Below, one piece after another: positions 10,945-21,630 of a stretch of DNA of 64,000 nucleotides; the first letter of the stretch is position 1; each line of letters begins with the position of its first letter. The position numbers and the translations under genes are program-made. Below the pieces are notes generated by a model that was given only the letters and a program-made list of their open reading frames with translations, did no database searches and was not told the DNA's origin. The stretch spans positions 51,076,648 through 51,140,647 of the forward strand of contig OY744525.1 in the NCBI GenBank assembly GCA_963556195.1. Reading direction: 5' to 3'. Origin of the DNA: Sepiola atlantica (lineage: Eukaryota > Mollusca > Cephalopoda > Sepiida > Sepiolidae).

Positions 10945-11523
10945 CAAGGCGTGCTGGCATTATCAGTTACTACTCGCACACACTTGTCTTGTATGCAAAA
11001 AATCTTTCAATTTATTTTCAATGGTTTTTGCCAGAACATCGAATGTGTGACAGCCTTTCAATCGAGAACAGGCGAGGGTCGCTGATTTTCTGGTCAGGTT
11101 TCCATCCAGGTAGTGGGCAGTCATCCCAAAATAGCTTTTATTTGCAATTGACCAGATGTCACATGTAACACATATGTAGTCCAAGTTACCAAATATGCTT
11201 TTTAGGGAACTCTTCATTTCCTCAAATTTTGTGATAAACATCAGCATAAGAGCAGAGTATGAGAGAGTTTTCACTGTCGGTTGAACGTAATGGAGAAGTT
11301 TTCTAAAACTCTTGTTCCGAACCAAGGTAAAATTGAGCCCAGAATTTACAATCATGTGAAAAATCCTGTCATGCACTTCTGTTTGTGTAACAACATTCCT
11401 CCGGACACCTGCCATCATAACATCAGTCTTGGCCTGTTTCGGTGATCCAGGACTGTAATCAGTTGATCTATCTCTTCCCTTGGCTAGGGCATTCTCGTAT
11501 TCAGAAATCTTTGATCGCGCCAT
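10945..11523 (-). pseudogene. hAT transposase fragment, N-terminal part of catalytic domain (unit 1)
   Basis: It starts MARSKISEYENALAKGRD. The motif CVTCDIWSIANKSYFGMTAHYL (shown in part: CDIWSIANKSYFGMT) carries the first catalytic Asp of hAT transposases, and ACSRLKGCHTFDVL is the conserved segment after it. The second catalytic region, VVTDNAST, is present just downstream but out of frame, because unit 1 has one extra A near 11005. The BED zinc finger, insertion domain and C-terminal dimerisation region are missing. It is a remnant unrelated in detail to the hAT copy at 42108-42950. Confidence 0.75.
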
Positions 11524-11718
11524 GTCTCATAATTTCCAACGTAGGAATCACATTGGAATAATAATAATCTAGGATCTCTCCCAGAGAGAGAGGTAGTTAC
11601 TAACCACTACATGAATAATCTCACATCTCAACAGCGTAGGGAGTTTTCAAAAATGATAGAACTCAAAAGCTCATTTCCTGGAGTGTCTTTTTCTAGGAAA
11701 TCTAACGCTAAAGAATGT

Positions 11719-11790
11719 TTTTAATTAAGATTAAAGCTCAGATGTACGAGCTTAAAAGCTTGTATATCTGAGCTTTAATCTTAATTAAAA
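11719..11790. repeat. 35-bp-arm near-perfect hairpin (unit 1)
   Basis: Arms 11719-11753 and 11756-11790 are reverse complements with two mismatches and a 2-base loop. The arms contain AATTAAGATTAAAGCTCAGA. The same place in unit 3 holds a shortened version. Long short-loop palindromes are prone to deletion in replication. It lies between the hAT fragment and the 3' spacer of the neighbouring unit; whether it is a transposon terminus is unknown. Confidence 0.9.
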
Positions 11791-12227
11791 CATCTTACCG
11801 GAATCACAATCAAAATCCTGAAGAGGTTTAGTCATTATTAGACTTGAAAATGGAATTTACTATATATTTCATATCTAGGAACTCTTGGCCCAGAATTTCA
11901 ACAGCTGTATCAAAATTAGCATCCAAATTGAAAGATGACTTATTTTATGAGCATAGCCCCTGAGATGATTGTTCAAAATTATCAGTTGCAGGGACTTACT
12001 TTCAACACTCAACACACAATTCTCAAACTCCTTATAGAAGTTAAGGTAGACCAGCTTGTCGTTCTAACTTTCCAAGTGCAAATCCAGGCATTTCAGTTTT
12101 AGGGTCACATTATAATGTGAGAATTTTAACCCTCCTGCATCCACAGTAAAGGGTATTGGACTTTCATCCTTTCATGCGTTCTCAATTTCAATAAAACATG
12201 GAGACACATGCAAACAATACTGTGACT

Positions 12228-12347
12228 CTAGATTTCCTCGTAAGCATCATTTTCGATGCAGCCATTAGTTATCTGTTCATTGCGTAAATAAACTGAAGAA
12301 AGTAGCTCCATTATTCTGTCCCTGTTATTCTTGATGATATATCGCCT
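12228..12347 (-). pseudogene. CARD-domain exon fragment (unit 2)
   Basis: Same 39-codon fragment as in unit 1, with the TTTTTGCAG acceptor retained. One visible difference replaces the Asp of RRDII by Tyr; the Y-E-x-I end is unchanged. The fragment is open and ends at the same TAG. Confidence 0.5.
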
Positions 12348-12899
12348 CTGCAAAAAGGAGACTAACAGTGTGAGTGGACGACATTGCAATGAAAAACCAA
12401 GATGAAAATAGGATTAAAGTTTTGATGTTATGTGCTACTTGATGTTACTCCAGTCAAAACTGAAAAAGACAAAAACTTTATTTAAACAGGGAAAAAGTCA
12501 CAAGTAAATGTTATTGGCAATAATGAAATAAAATCAATGTAAATTCAAAGGTTTCAACCGTGTAAATAGAAAAAGATTAACATTGTTTTGTAGTGAAATA
12601 TTTAAGAATGTTACCATTAACATTTCCTATTTTTGTGTCGCAACTTTGTCTGATAGGAATTTTTGTCAATCCAGCAGAAAAAGTTTGATGTTGTGAACTG
12701 CTTGCTGCTACTCAATGCCATTTATAGAATATGTAATTGGATGAAAAGAAATTGCTTGTTGAGGAAGATATTTTGTTACCTTAATTTTGTAAAACGTAAT
12801 TATGTATTTTGTCCTCTTTAGGGCTCATCAGTTTGGCTTAAACGATGAATAGTTACACATTTTAGTTTCTAAAAACTTCTGGGTATACAACATTTTTAA

Positions 12900-14530
12900 C
12901 TAACCTTCTTGGTTTTCAGGAACTAAAATTGTAATGTTTGCCGGATTAGTTACTCTGCTAATTGTAACATAGAACTGGCCATGTGAAAAGAAATTGTTCA
13001 GGCAGCTTATACCAACATGGTTAATGGTTTGCCCATGTGATTTGTTGGAAGTCATTGCAAATGATAATTTCACAAGAAACTGTTTCCGGTAAAACTCAAA
13101 TGGAACTCTCCCTTCTTCGCTGTGAAGTTCAATTGTTGGCAAATGAAACAATTGTCCCTTCTGAGGGCCTACCGCTACTTGGAGTTCTAGTATTCGCGGT
13201 TGGATATTTTTTACAACGTATCGAGTACCGTTGCAATGTCCCTCGGCAGGACATATGTTTCTTAGCAGAATAACCGGAGCACTTAATTTCAGTTTCAAAA
13301 GGTGATCTGACATTCCAGGGAGGACTATCGCGTTCAATGTATCTACTGGAACATTATACTTCCGGTCAGTTTGTTCATTGTTACGATCAAACGAATGGAT
13401 CACTATTTCTCTACCAGGCAATCTGTCAGGGACCTTTTTATTAATTTCCTATCTATCAATTAGTCAGGCGTGTCACCTGTCATCAAAAATTTGGGTGGAA
13501 CTACGAAGTCGTTGATTCTACGATTGTCTTGTTTTAGATTGGCGACACCATCACCAATCCTGAGGAGTAGAGCTTTGAAATCTATTGATGCTTGATCAAC
13601 ACCATTCACCCTCATGTTTGTATTCAACCTAAAAATGTTGAAAGTATTCCATGATGGGTGTTTTTTTTTAATGTTGAGGCAACAATTTGAGATCGCTCTC
13701 CATTCGGAACGACGGGGAGAACTTGTCGCCAATCACCAGAGAGCAGCATGGTGATACCACCAAAGGTTTTCTCTGATGGATTAACCCCTCCGCATACAAA
13801 TCTTCAAGTTCTATCCAGAAACTCCATCAGGTACCTACTGAACATGGGGGCCTCGTCCCAAATAATCAGGTCGAGTTCTGCAAGCTCTTTAGCGAGTTTA
13901 GATCCCTTTTGAATAGTAAGCAGCGTTTTATCTTCAGGATATAAAGGCAGCTTCATCCTAGAGTGCAAGGTGGTCCCGCCTGTGAGCAGAAGTGCTGCAA
14001 TGCCAGATGAGGCGCAAGCAGTCACCTTGTAACCCTGACTGGCAAGCTTTCGTATTATCGCATTCATGAGATAAGTCTTGCTAGTGCCACCGCCTGGGTG
14101 TGTCCACAAAAAAGTTTTTACCCGCCTTCTGCCTCACAGAATCCAATAAAGAGTCATAGAGTGCTTGCTGATTAGCATTTAGGGAGTTTTCGACAGCTAA
14201 AATTGACTCCAAGCTTTCTGTGCTCTCATAGACAATCCCAATTCTCTCATTCTCAAGCACACTTACCCCCTCGTTTGGCCGTGGAAGGTTGCAACTATCC
14301 ATTTTTGTGCGATAACTTATCAAGTAAACATAAACCCGGTGCAACACCCTGTTGTATACGATATCCATATCAGTGTCGGGCTCTGCACGGGCTAAGTCAT
14401 GTGACATGCTGTCTCTGTGGTTATTCCACAACGATAGGGCGTCATTCGGCTTCCAAAAGTGAATAAGCATGGCAAACATCCTCCGCATCTCACGCGGGCT
14501 CATCGAAATCTGAGCATCATGCAAAACCAA
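12900..14530 (-). pseudogene. PIF1-family helicase region (unit 2, broken)
   Basis: This copy keeps the middle that units 1 and 3 have lost: 13804-14109 reads ASSGIAALLLTGGTTLHS, then AELDLIIWDEAPMFSRYL, giving the Walker B (DEAP). The final segment 12900-13421 is open and carries NKSHGQTINHVG and GQFYVTISRVTNPANI. Walker A is damaged: a 4-bp insertion shifts the frame just before it and GTGKT has become GTSKT, as in units 3 and 4. The segment 13460-13732, with SEWRAISNCC and NIFRLNTNMRVNG, is shifted, and about 60 bp near 13446 are missing. Confidence 0.82.
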
Positions 14531-14721
14531 GCTGATTTCGTTATCAGCCTACATGATCTGGAGGAAGACTGCAACCTCTTTGAACGTTGGAAAAACTTGA
14601 TCGCCCACCGTTCTAAGATCGGTGTAGCATTTCAGCCCTTTTATTTTTAAAAGTAAAAGGTGAAGAGCGAAGGTGTCTTGATCTCCACCCGAGTTGGGAA
14701 GAATGTTGGGCATGTTGGGAT

Positions 14722-15486
14722 TGTGCTGCCATCGTCAAAATGATATTTATCATCTTGCCTAGACAGCCAGTTAACTCGGAGACAAAGGAAGCAATGAAAA
14801 ACAAACGAATTCCATTTAAAATAAAAATCCTTTATTCCCTGTAAAACAGGTAAAAAATCTGAAAATAAAAAATAAACAAAAGGTAACTCACTACGACGAA
14901 GAAGAAACAAGTATTCATAGATAAACGAAAGGAAAAAAGATGAAGCAAATCAGTACAATAAGATAGATGACTTAATTTAACTTTTAGGGGGAGCGAGGCG
15001 AAGATGGGGTCGCCATACTAGGGAGGTAGAAATCTCGGGACGCCGTCGTAGGAAACCTGAGCAGCGCCGGGAATGAGTTGTAACATTGTTACGACGGGGA
15101 GACATTGTTAATGAAAACATGGGAGGCATAATAAGGAGGATTAGCTTAGCAAGAAAAGGAGAGAATTAATTTACATACCAAGTTATGTTAGCGGGGGTCA
15201 GAATCTGCGGCGCGAAGCGCCCTTGAATTTTGTTTACAAACTGCAGGAAAAATGGCGACGGTTGAAAAAACCGCCAAAAGAACAAGTCTCTAGCAAGTCA
15301 CGCAAACGAGAGTGGGTGATAATTATTATTAGAAGAAATAAATCGAAAATGAAGAATTAAAGCAGGATAAAACTAGCTAAAATCCTCATAGGAGAATGCA
15401 GAATAAAAAAGGAATGAAGAAAAAGAAAGACGAAAAGAAACATGTCGTAGTGAGCATGAAATGCAAACTCAAGAAAAAACGGTGAA
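14722..15486. mobile_element. Unit-2-specific 765-bp insertion of unknown type
   Basis: Other units run without a break here. The inserted DNA is flanked by GGGAT at 14717-14721 and 15487-15491, which could be a 5-bp target duplication. It begins TGTGCTGCC and ends in ACGGTGAA, so it is not a clean TG...CA LTR. It is GC-richer than its surroundings at 14985-15090 (GGGGAGCGAGGCGAAGATGG) and has an AATAAA on the minus strand near 14830. It codes for nothing recognisable. A solo LTR or SINE-like element are the likely alternatives. Confidence 0.55.
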
Positions 15487-15489
15487 GGG

Positions 15490-17746
15490 ATATCTGATCA
15501 CCCCTGGGCATGCTGAACTCAAGATCATTCTCGCCCAATACTCGACGCTTCCAAAACCTTTCTTGGACCATCCCGGCATAAAATTTTGGAATATACAAAT
15601 ATAAGAAATTGTTTGCTTTTATTGTCCTCTCTATTTAGAGTGAAAAGTTCTGTCAATTTCATCTTGACTAGTCTTTCCAAGATTTTCAGGTTGGGCTTAC
15701 CTCACTTAGGGTGATAAAAAACTTTTTGTTGACCTTCAAGGTGGATATCCAGCTTTACGACTTAGGGGTACATCCGATATTGGCTCAGGCAAAGTATCGA
15801 CCATATCGCCTCAACACTGGACACATACCTACCGTTGAGGTATATCTTAACTTCATCCTTTTCTTGATCATTCACAGGGTTCCCCTTGTCATCTGTAACC
15901 TTTTCGAGTTCATAATTTATGTGATCAGAACCCTTCAGAATATACTTAAATATATATTGGAAAACGCTGACCGAACTTACAACTTCCAGGTTAATATGGG
16001 ACTGAAATATGATTCCCAGGTAGAGATTGTGTGGAACCACGTCCCTGCTGGTTACTACACACTTCTTTTTACCGGCTTGACAAATTTCGCCCGTCCACCA
16101 TTATTATCGGGTGTTTTACGCCTGTAATTAGGATAGTTTGCCGTGTTGAAATTGGTTACATTATTAAAATTCTTTGGAAACATCTTAGAGCAAGATGTGT
16201 TTTTGATTCTTTTAGAGGGCTTCGTGCAAATACATCTGGGATTTATCATACCGCAAGAACCGTGAATCATTTTAGAAGTGACAAACTCATAGGCCAGCTT
16301 CTGGTTTTTATAATCACCTACTGGGATTTCAGCGCTAATCAGGCTATCGACATCCTCTGCAGACAAAATCTTATCAGCCTGCGCCAACCAAATCAAACCG
16401 TGAACAAGTGGGAGGCCTCTTTTCTGGAATTTTATTTTGTAACTGTAGACCACACATTTACCAAAAATTCCCTTTTTTTTATGTCTACATTGAAAAGAAG
16501 CCTCACCCGTTCCATGAAACTCCTGCATATAAGGTCAGGTCTATATTAATCAGGATTATCCTTGCGGTTGCGGGCCATTTCTTGTATTTCTGGTAATTTA
16601 GGATTGCAGGTCATGGTTACAAAGAGGTCTGGACATCCAAATTCTCTGACCAATGCCATTGAATCTTGGTATAGTTTTTTATACCACTTTGGAGTCCCTG
16701 GAGTCGATTCCAAAAGAACGATACCGACTCCAACTTCTGCAGGATTTTCGCAATCGTTCAAAGTGTTAACTGATTCCAACCTATGCTACCCCCTTAATCT
16801 TTTCTTGGTGCTGGAAATTTAAATAATCAAGACGCATCTTCATGTCTATTGCATACTGGTGCCATAGATTACCGCTCAATATCAGAGGGTTGAAAAAATC
16901 GTCGTGGACCATGAAAAGATACTTAAGATACTGCATCAAAGTTTCTTTGTGGCCAGTTTTAAGTAAATGGTGCCAGCGGCTCCAACGTTTCTGCCCAAAA
17001 TTCAAAATAAGAGGGTATCCAAGAGGTTCATAAAAAGGGCTTAGGAAGTCAACACGGACATATCCTTCTTCACCAGCCCTTTTTCGAACTAAAATGACCC
17101 TGCCGAGCTCCTTGATATCCTTCTCACGGTAGAGCCCAGTTATTACGGACACTGTCGGGAGTAGATGAGTTCCGTTGGCAGGCAGACAATCCCCTAACAC
17201 CAGCCTATATTCGGGCATCTGTTCAAGCATTTCATATCCCGTTTTGAAAGTTCTTGACAGAATATTCTGATCCAGAATGAAATCACTGAAGATGGCCTGG
17301 ATATAGTTCAGAATTGCACCATACCGATGCTCGAATTTAAATTTCTCCCTCTCAAGTTGCTGAGATAACTTATCAAATATGTGCACCTGAATATATCTCG
17401 GTCTTGTGCTTGCCTGTGGCTATAGCGGTGCCAATGTTTGATAGCAAAATCCATGAACTTTCATGCTCGGTTTTGCTTCACCGATAGGGAGTTCAGTACA
17501 GTACATATGACTGAAGGCAAATCCGGCATTCAGGACCCTTGCGAATTTAGCAAACATTTTTGCATATTCATCATTGATCTCATACAAACTTTGTATTTCA
17601 TCTCCTGGCCGTTCGAATTCAGTTATCTTAACCTTGCCATTCATGCAACACAATCTGGGTGGCTCTAAAGGCAATTTGTATGTCCCGCAGTGTTTACCTG
17701 GATTGTCCTTATATTTGAGGTAGATTATCTCAGAGTCATAGTCCAC
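15490..17746 (-). pseudogene. Helitron Rep (HUH) domain (unit 2, broken, HUH mutated)
   Basis: Segments 16781-17386, 16546-16779, 16055-16528, 15762-16040 and the 17420-17746 N-terminal piece together cover the Rep domain. EFGCPDLFVTMTCNP, CGMINPRCICTKPSK and FQYIFKYILKGSD are all visible. The HUH motif reads RGLPLVHGLIWL: the first His codon is CTT (plus 16406-16408), which should abolish metal binding and nicking. A single-base run change near 16470-16490, a short loss near 16085 and other small indels split the frame. The TAA present in units 1, 3 and 4 near the N-terminus is CAA here. Confidence 0.85.
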
Positions 17747-17801
17747 TTCATCTAAGGGCTTGAAGGAAATTCCAAAGTATTTTGGGTCTACTTTAAAAGT
17801 C

Positions 17802-19060
17802 CTATTGTAGTAGGTCTAAGAGTGACCAACCCTGTACTGGTTCAATCTGAGCTCTTTCCTCAGGAATCTCCGATTCGCGTGTTGCTTCTTTATGTTCCCT
17901 ATCCTTTTTCAAGCGAAGATTCCCCTCTTCTAGAGTCTCCGATTCGCGTGTTGCTTCTTTATGTTCCCTATCCTTATTCAAGCGAAGATTTGTTTCCTCA
18001 AGGATCTCAGATTGCCGTATCGCACATGTATGCTTACAATCTTTTTGCATTCTTTTACATGTTTGCTCCCCTGACTCTGACCGTCTAGATAGCTTGTTTT
18101 TTGCATTCTTTGTTTCTTTAATCGCTTTTGCTTCTGAAATACACTTTCATTGCATTTTTGTGCGTGCCTTCGCAAACCTTTTTTTGGCAGAAGCTTCAGT
18201 GCATTTATGATTAGCCATATATTCTGCTACTAAAACTGGGTCTAAGAAGTATTTTGATTTGCCTTTAGAATCTTTTGCTGATTTAAGAGGCAGCAGCAAA
18301 GTTTTTACATGATGCAAAACTACTGCAGCTGGCTAAACTTCCACAGAATTTGCAAGCAATTTGTGATTTGTTTTAGGTATTTTAGGGCTTTTAGTGTCGT
18401 CGTCACTAATAATGGGGTCATAAAAAGTTTGTACTTTAATTTTTTCTGCCTTTTTAGAATGACAGGTTCCTGTTTGCCCATAATGGTAATTTTTAAAATT
18501 AATCATCATTGGATTTGATTGATGTTCAGCTAGCCCAGTTTGACTTAGTGTAGAAAGAGTTTTTCTAACAGGGTTGTAAACAAAAAATCTCATCAAAAAG
18601 AATAGGATTTAAATTATCATTATATATTAGAAAGTCAGGCTCAAAAATTTCATTACAATTATAGCACGCTCTAAGATATTCCCATAGAACAGTAGCCCGA
18701 TTGGAAACATGAGTGGAAAAGCGAAATTTGGTTGGGTCTGAATTTAAGACAAATATTAAAGCATTTAAAATTGAATGCAACCCACAATCATTACTGTTAG
18801 GCTGCTGCTGCTGATTTAGTACCCTACATCTAAAAATAAAATTGCTTTTATCGGAAAATGTTTTAAATGCATTTAAGATTCCGAATGTGTGCTGATTGTC
18901 CCTTAAAGCATCATTTAGATAAAAGCCAATTTTAGCAAAAAAGTTCACATTTGAAGTTAGTAATGAATCTGCAAGCTCAATCACAGGCAATGATTCCGAA
19001 TAAGAAAATCTGAAGGTAACAAAATGATCGCCAGTGCATAATGAGGCAACAGATGCATAT
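17802..19060 (-). pseudogene. Ulp1/SENP-like protease, linker and charged repeats (unit 2)
   Basis: Segment 18565-18990 holds the protease part VIELADSLLTSN, LNQQQQPNSNDCGLHSILNAL and the WEYLRACYNCNEIFEPDF region, so the Asp, Gln and Cys of the C48 signature are present. The catalytic His lies upstream in the same frame, near 19029. One extra A near 18587 breaks the frame after the FDEIF segment. The linker carries further indels (17978-18175). Only three charged repeats remain (about 17830-18010). In the frame of the repeats a TAG separates them from the Rep coding sequence. Confidence 0.62.
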
Positions 19061-19483
19061 TTGTGGAGTTACTTTGATTCCCTGTTTGGGGTCTGGTATT
19101 TTAGACGACGGACGCGTTTTTAGGGATTACCAAGCCACCATACTAAACAATTAATTTTGTGTAGATAAATTGAGACCGATTCGATAACAAGGATCACCAG
19201 TTAGCGAGTGCTAACTTTTAACAATATAATATGCTAATTGTTAATAAAAATAAACTGTAAAGTAAAAGAATTAAACTTTTATAAATAAACAATTCTACAA
19301 AAATGTAAAATATAAAAAAGTTTGAAACGACACGAACGTTAGCGTTGTCTTTAAAGTTTGTGTGTGCATGTGTGCGTTCTTAGTTAAGCTGTTATTGCCA
19401 GGGAAGACAGCAGGCGTGCTTAAAAGTGGATGCTCTTTTTGTTGTTGCCGTCTTCATTGCTGGCGAGCTATCTGTTGTCACCA

Positions 19484-19797
19484 AGAACACTAATTTCTTT
19501 CCGATAATTCCCTGGTTTTATTACAGTTTATTTCGTACCCACTTGTTCAAAACATGTGTGAACACTTTTCTTGAGAGTTCAAACTTGGGCCACATCTGTT
19601 ATAACTTATTTTTAGGAGCAACTTGCCCGCAAGGTGATCCCCTCTTCAAGAAGAAAGAAAGAAATACAAGAAAAAGAAAGAAGAGGAGAGAGTAAGCCAA
19701 ACAAACCTAGAAAGAAAAGGGATAACTAAACAGGCTAGCACTTTCCTTCAATGCCCGTTCGTCTCATCGATCTATTGATTTGCCACAATAGTTCCCC
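19484..19797 (-). repeat. Candidate gypsy LTR (unit 2)
   Basis: Equivalent of 6709-7006, about 314 bp. It begins TGTGGCAAATC on the minus strand; the polypurine run is slightly altered (GGTGGGGAAC). The following leader contains a copy of the short segment CAATGAAGACGG that unit 1 lacks. Confidence 0.42.
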
Positions 19798-19962
19798 ACC
19801 AGTAAGCGGAGCTTAACCGATAGGCACTACCCTATTTTTATATTACTTTTATTTTTTTAATTTATTTTAATTTTATTTTTTTTGTAATCTCCTTAGTTTT
19901 GTTTTCTCATTATTCTTATACTTATATCTATTCCTTTGTTTTATTATAATTAGTCGTACTTT

Positions 19963-20877
19963 TTAATAGTTATTAAAAATTAAAAAATTCATTATTTTTC
20001 TTCCATGTAACTTTTCTTCCAGATCTAGACTCATATGTTTTACTAGTAATATTTTTATCACCATGGCTAATTCGTTGAATAATTCACTCTCAAATTGACT
20101 GCCTCGATCCGTTACAACATGCACTGGAACTCCAAATCTAGATATCCATGCATTAATAAATGCTTCTGCTACCGACTGTGCAGTTATTTCAGTCATAGGC
20201 TGTACTTCAATCCAGCGAGTTGCACGATCGATACAGGTCAGTAGATATCTATATGGACTCAGATACGGGTCTGGTTCACTGCGCGTTAAGGGTAATGGGC
20301 CGACAATGTCTATATGCACTGTTTGGAAACGTGCAGATGGCAATTCAAAATTCTGAACAGCAGATTTAGTGTGTCTGTGAACTTTAGCTTGTTCACATAC
20401 AACAGATGCTGCACAGAATTGTTTGATAGTTTTATCCAAATTCGGCCAAAAATATCTGGACTTAACCAGTTTTATAGATGCTCCTGTTCTGGGATGCGCT
20501 AAGCCGTGTAGGCTATCAAAAATGGCTCTACAAAGATTTTTCGGGATAAACGGTCTGGGGTACATAGTTGAAGTATCACATAGGACTGAGCCTACTTCAT
20601 TTGATATAAAATATTTTAAATTTGGGTATGATTTTATTTCATCATCTCCTATTTGTGTCTGAGCTATTTCTGTCAAATCACAGGCATCTACTTGCGCAGC
20701 TAATGCAGGTCGAGACATACAGTCCGCAACTACATTTTGATCGCCTTTAATATATGCCATATCAGCAATATATTCGGCAAGTACTGACAAGTGTCGTTGC
20801 TGTCGATGCGATTTTGCCGGTGTCTGACTATAAAAGGCTCCACATAACGGCTTATGATCAGTGAACAATGTTACATG
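19963..20877 (-). pseudogene. Gypsy RNase H-integrase fragment, open but core-deleted (unit 2)
   Basis: A 301-residue open frame starts inside RNase H (FTDHKPLCGAFYSQTPAK) and continues without the 2-bp lesion seen in units 1 and 3 (NVVADCMSRPALAAQVD). It passes through the integrase zinc module (GLAHPRTGASIKL, CAASVVCEQAKVH) and the first two catalytic Asp motifs (VHIDIVGPLP, VVTDRGSQFES). A deletion then joins ELAMVI to the pol C-terminal tail, removing the catalytic Glu segment and the GPY module. The right end is the array junction at 20877. Confidence 0.85.
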
Positions 20878-20977
20878 ACCCCTCTCGCATCCACAGTAAG
20901 GGGTATTGGACTTTCACCATTTCATGCGTTCTCAAGTTCAATAAAACATGGAGACACATGCAAACAATACTGTGACT

Positions 20978-21097
20978 CTAGATTTCCTCGTAAGCATCAT
21001 TTTCGATGCAGCCATTGGTTATCTGTTCATTGCGTAAATAAACTGAGGAAAGGAGCTCCATTATTCTGTCCCTGTTATTCTTGATGATATCTCGCCT
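20978..21097 (-). pseudogene. CARD-domain exon fragment (unit 3)
   Basis: The same CARD-like peptide as in unit 1, here read through from upstream intronic-looking sequence in one frame up to 21169. The acceptor TTTTTGCAG and all signature residues are unchanged. Confidence 0.52.
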
Positions 21098-21630
21098 CTG
21101 CAAAAAGGAGACTAACAGTGTGAGTGGACGACATTGCAATGAAAAACCAAGATGGCGTCTTAAAACCAAGGTGAAAATAGGATTAAAGTTTTGATGTTAT
21201 GTGCTACTTGATGCTACTCCAGTCAAAACTGAAAAAGACAAAAACTTTATTTAAACAGGGAAAAAGTCACAAGTAAATGTTATTCGCAATAATAATAAAA
21301 AATCAATGTAAATTCAATAGTTTCAACCGTGTAAATAGAAAAAGATTAACATTGTTTTGTAGTGAAATATTTAAGAAAGTTACCATTAACATTTCCTATT
21401 TTTGTTTTGCAACTTTGTCTGATAGAAATTTTTGTCAATCCAGGGGGAAAAGCTTGATGTTGTGGGCTGCTTGCTGCTACTCAATGCCATTTATAGAATG
21501 TGTAATTGGATGAAAAGAAATTGCTGGTTAAGGAAGATATTTTATTACCTTAATTTTGTAAAACGTAATTATGTATTATGTCCTCTTTAGGACTCATCAG
21601 TTTGGCTTAAACGATGAATAGTTACACATT

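Larger units (their letters stand above)
1..12111 (-). mobile_element. Array unit 1 (full-length composite)
   Basis: This is one of the two nearly complete units. From low to high coordinate it carries the 3' spacer with a CARD-like exon fragment, PIF1 helicase, Rep, charged repeats, Ulp1-like domain, leader and candidate LTR, gypsy pol, a 2-kb noncoding stretch, a hAT transposase fragment and a perfect-looking hairpin. It is the only unit that retains the HUH double histidine of Rep and a canonical GTGKT Walker A in the helicase. It has lost the gypsy GPY module, which units 3 and 5 keep. The 300-740 part of the spacer is AT-rich with nothing recognisable in it. Confidence 0.85.
12112..20877 (-). 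mobile_element. Array unit 2 (right end deleted, 765-bp insertion)
   Basis: It aligns with unit 1 from its first base but stops at the gypsy RNase H: at 20877/20878 the sequence passes from GTTACATGA directly into the spacer of unit 3. That removes about 3.7 kb, including the RT end, the noncoding stretch, the hAT fragment and the hairpin. It also carries an insertion at 14722-15486 found in no other unit. The spacer 12348-12899 is AT-rich without a recognisable gene. Confidence 0.85.

Noticed and set aside
1..12111. Defined Helitron 5'-TC and 3'-CTRR termini
   Set aside because: Neither terminus could be fixed: the upstream side is replaced by gypsy leader sequence and no hairpin with a CTRR end was found after the helicase, so element borders are not claimed.
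14722..15486. Solo LTR in unit 2
   Set aside because: The ends inferred from flanking GGGAT are TG...AA, without the expected CA, and no primer site or polypurine tract is adjacent. Kept only as an insertion of unknown type.
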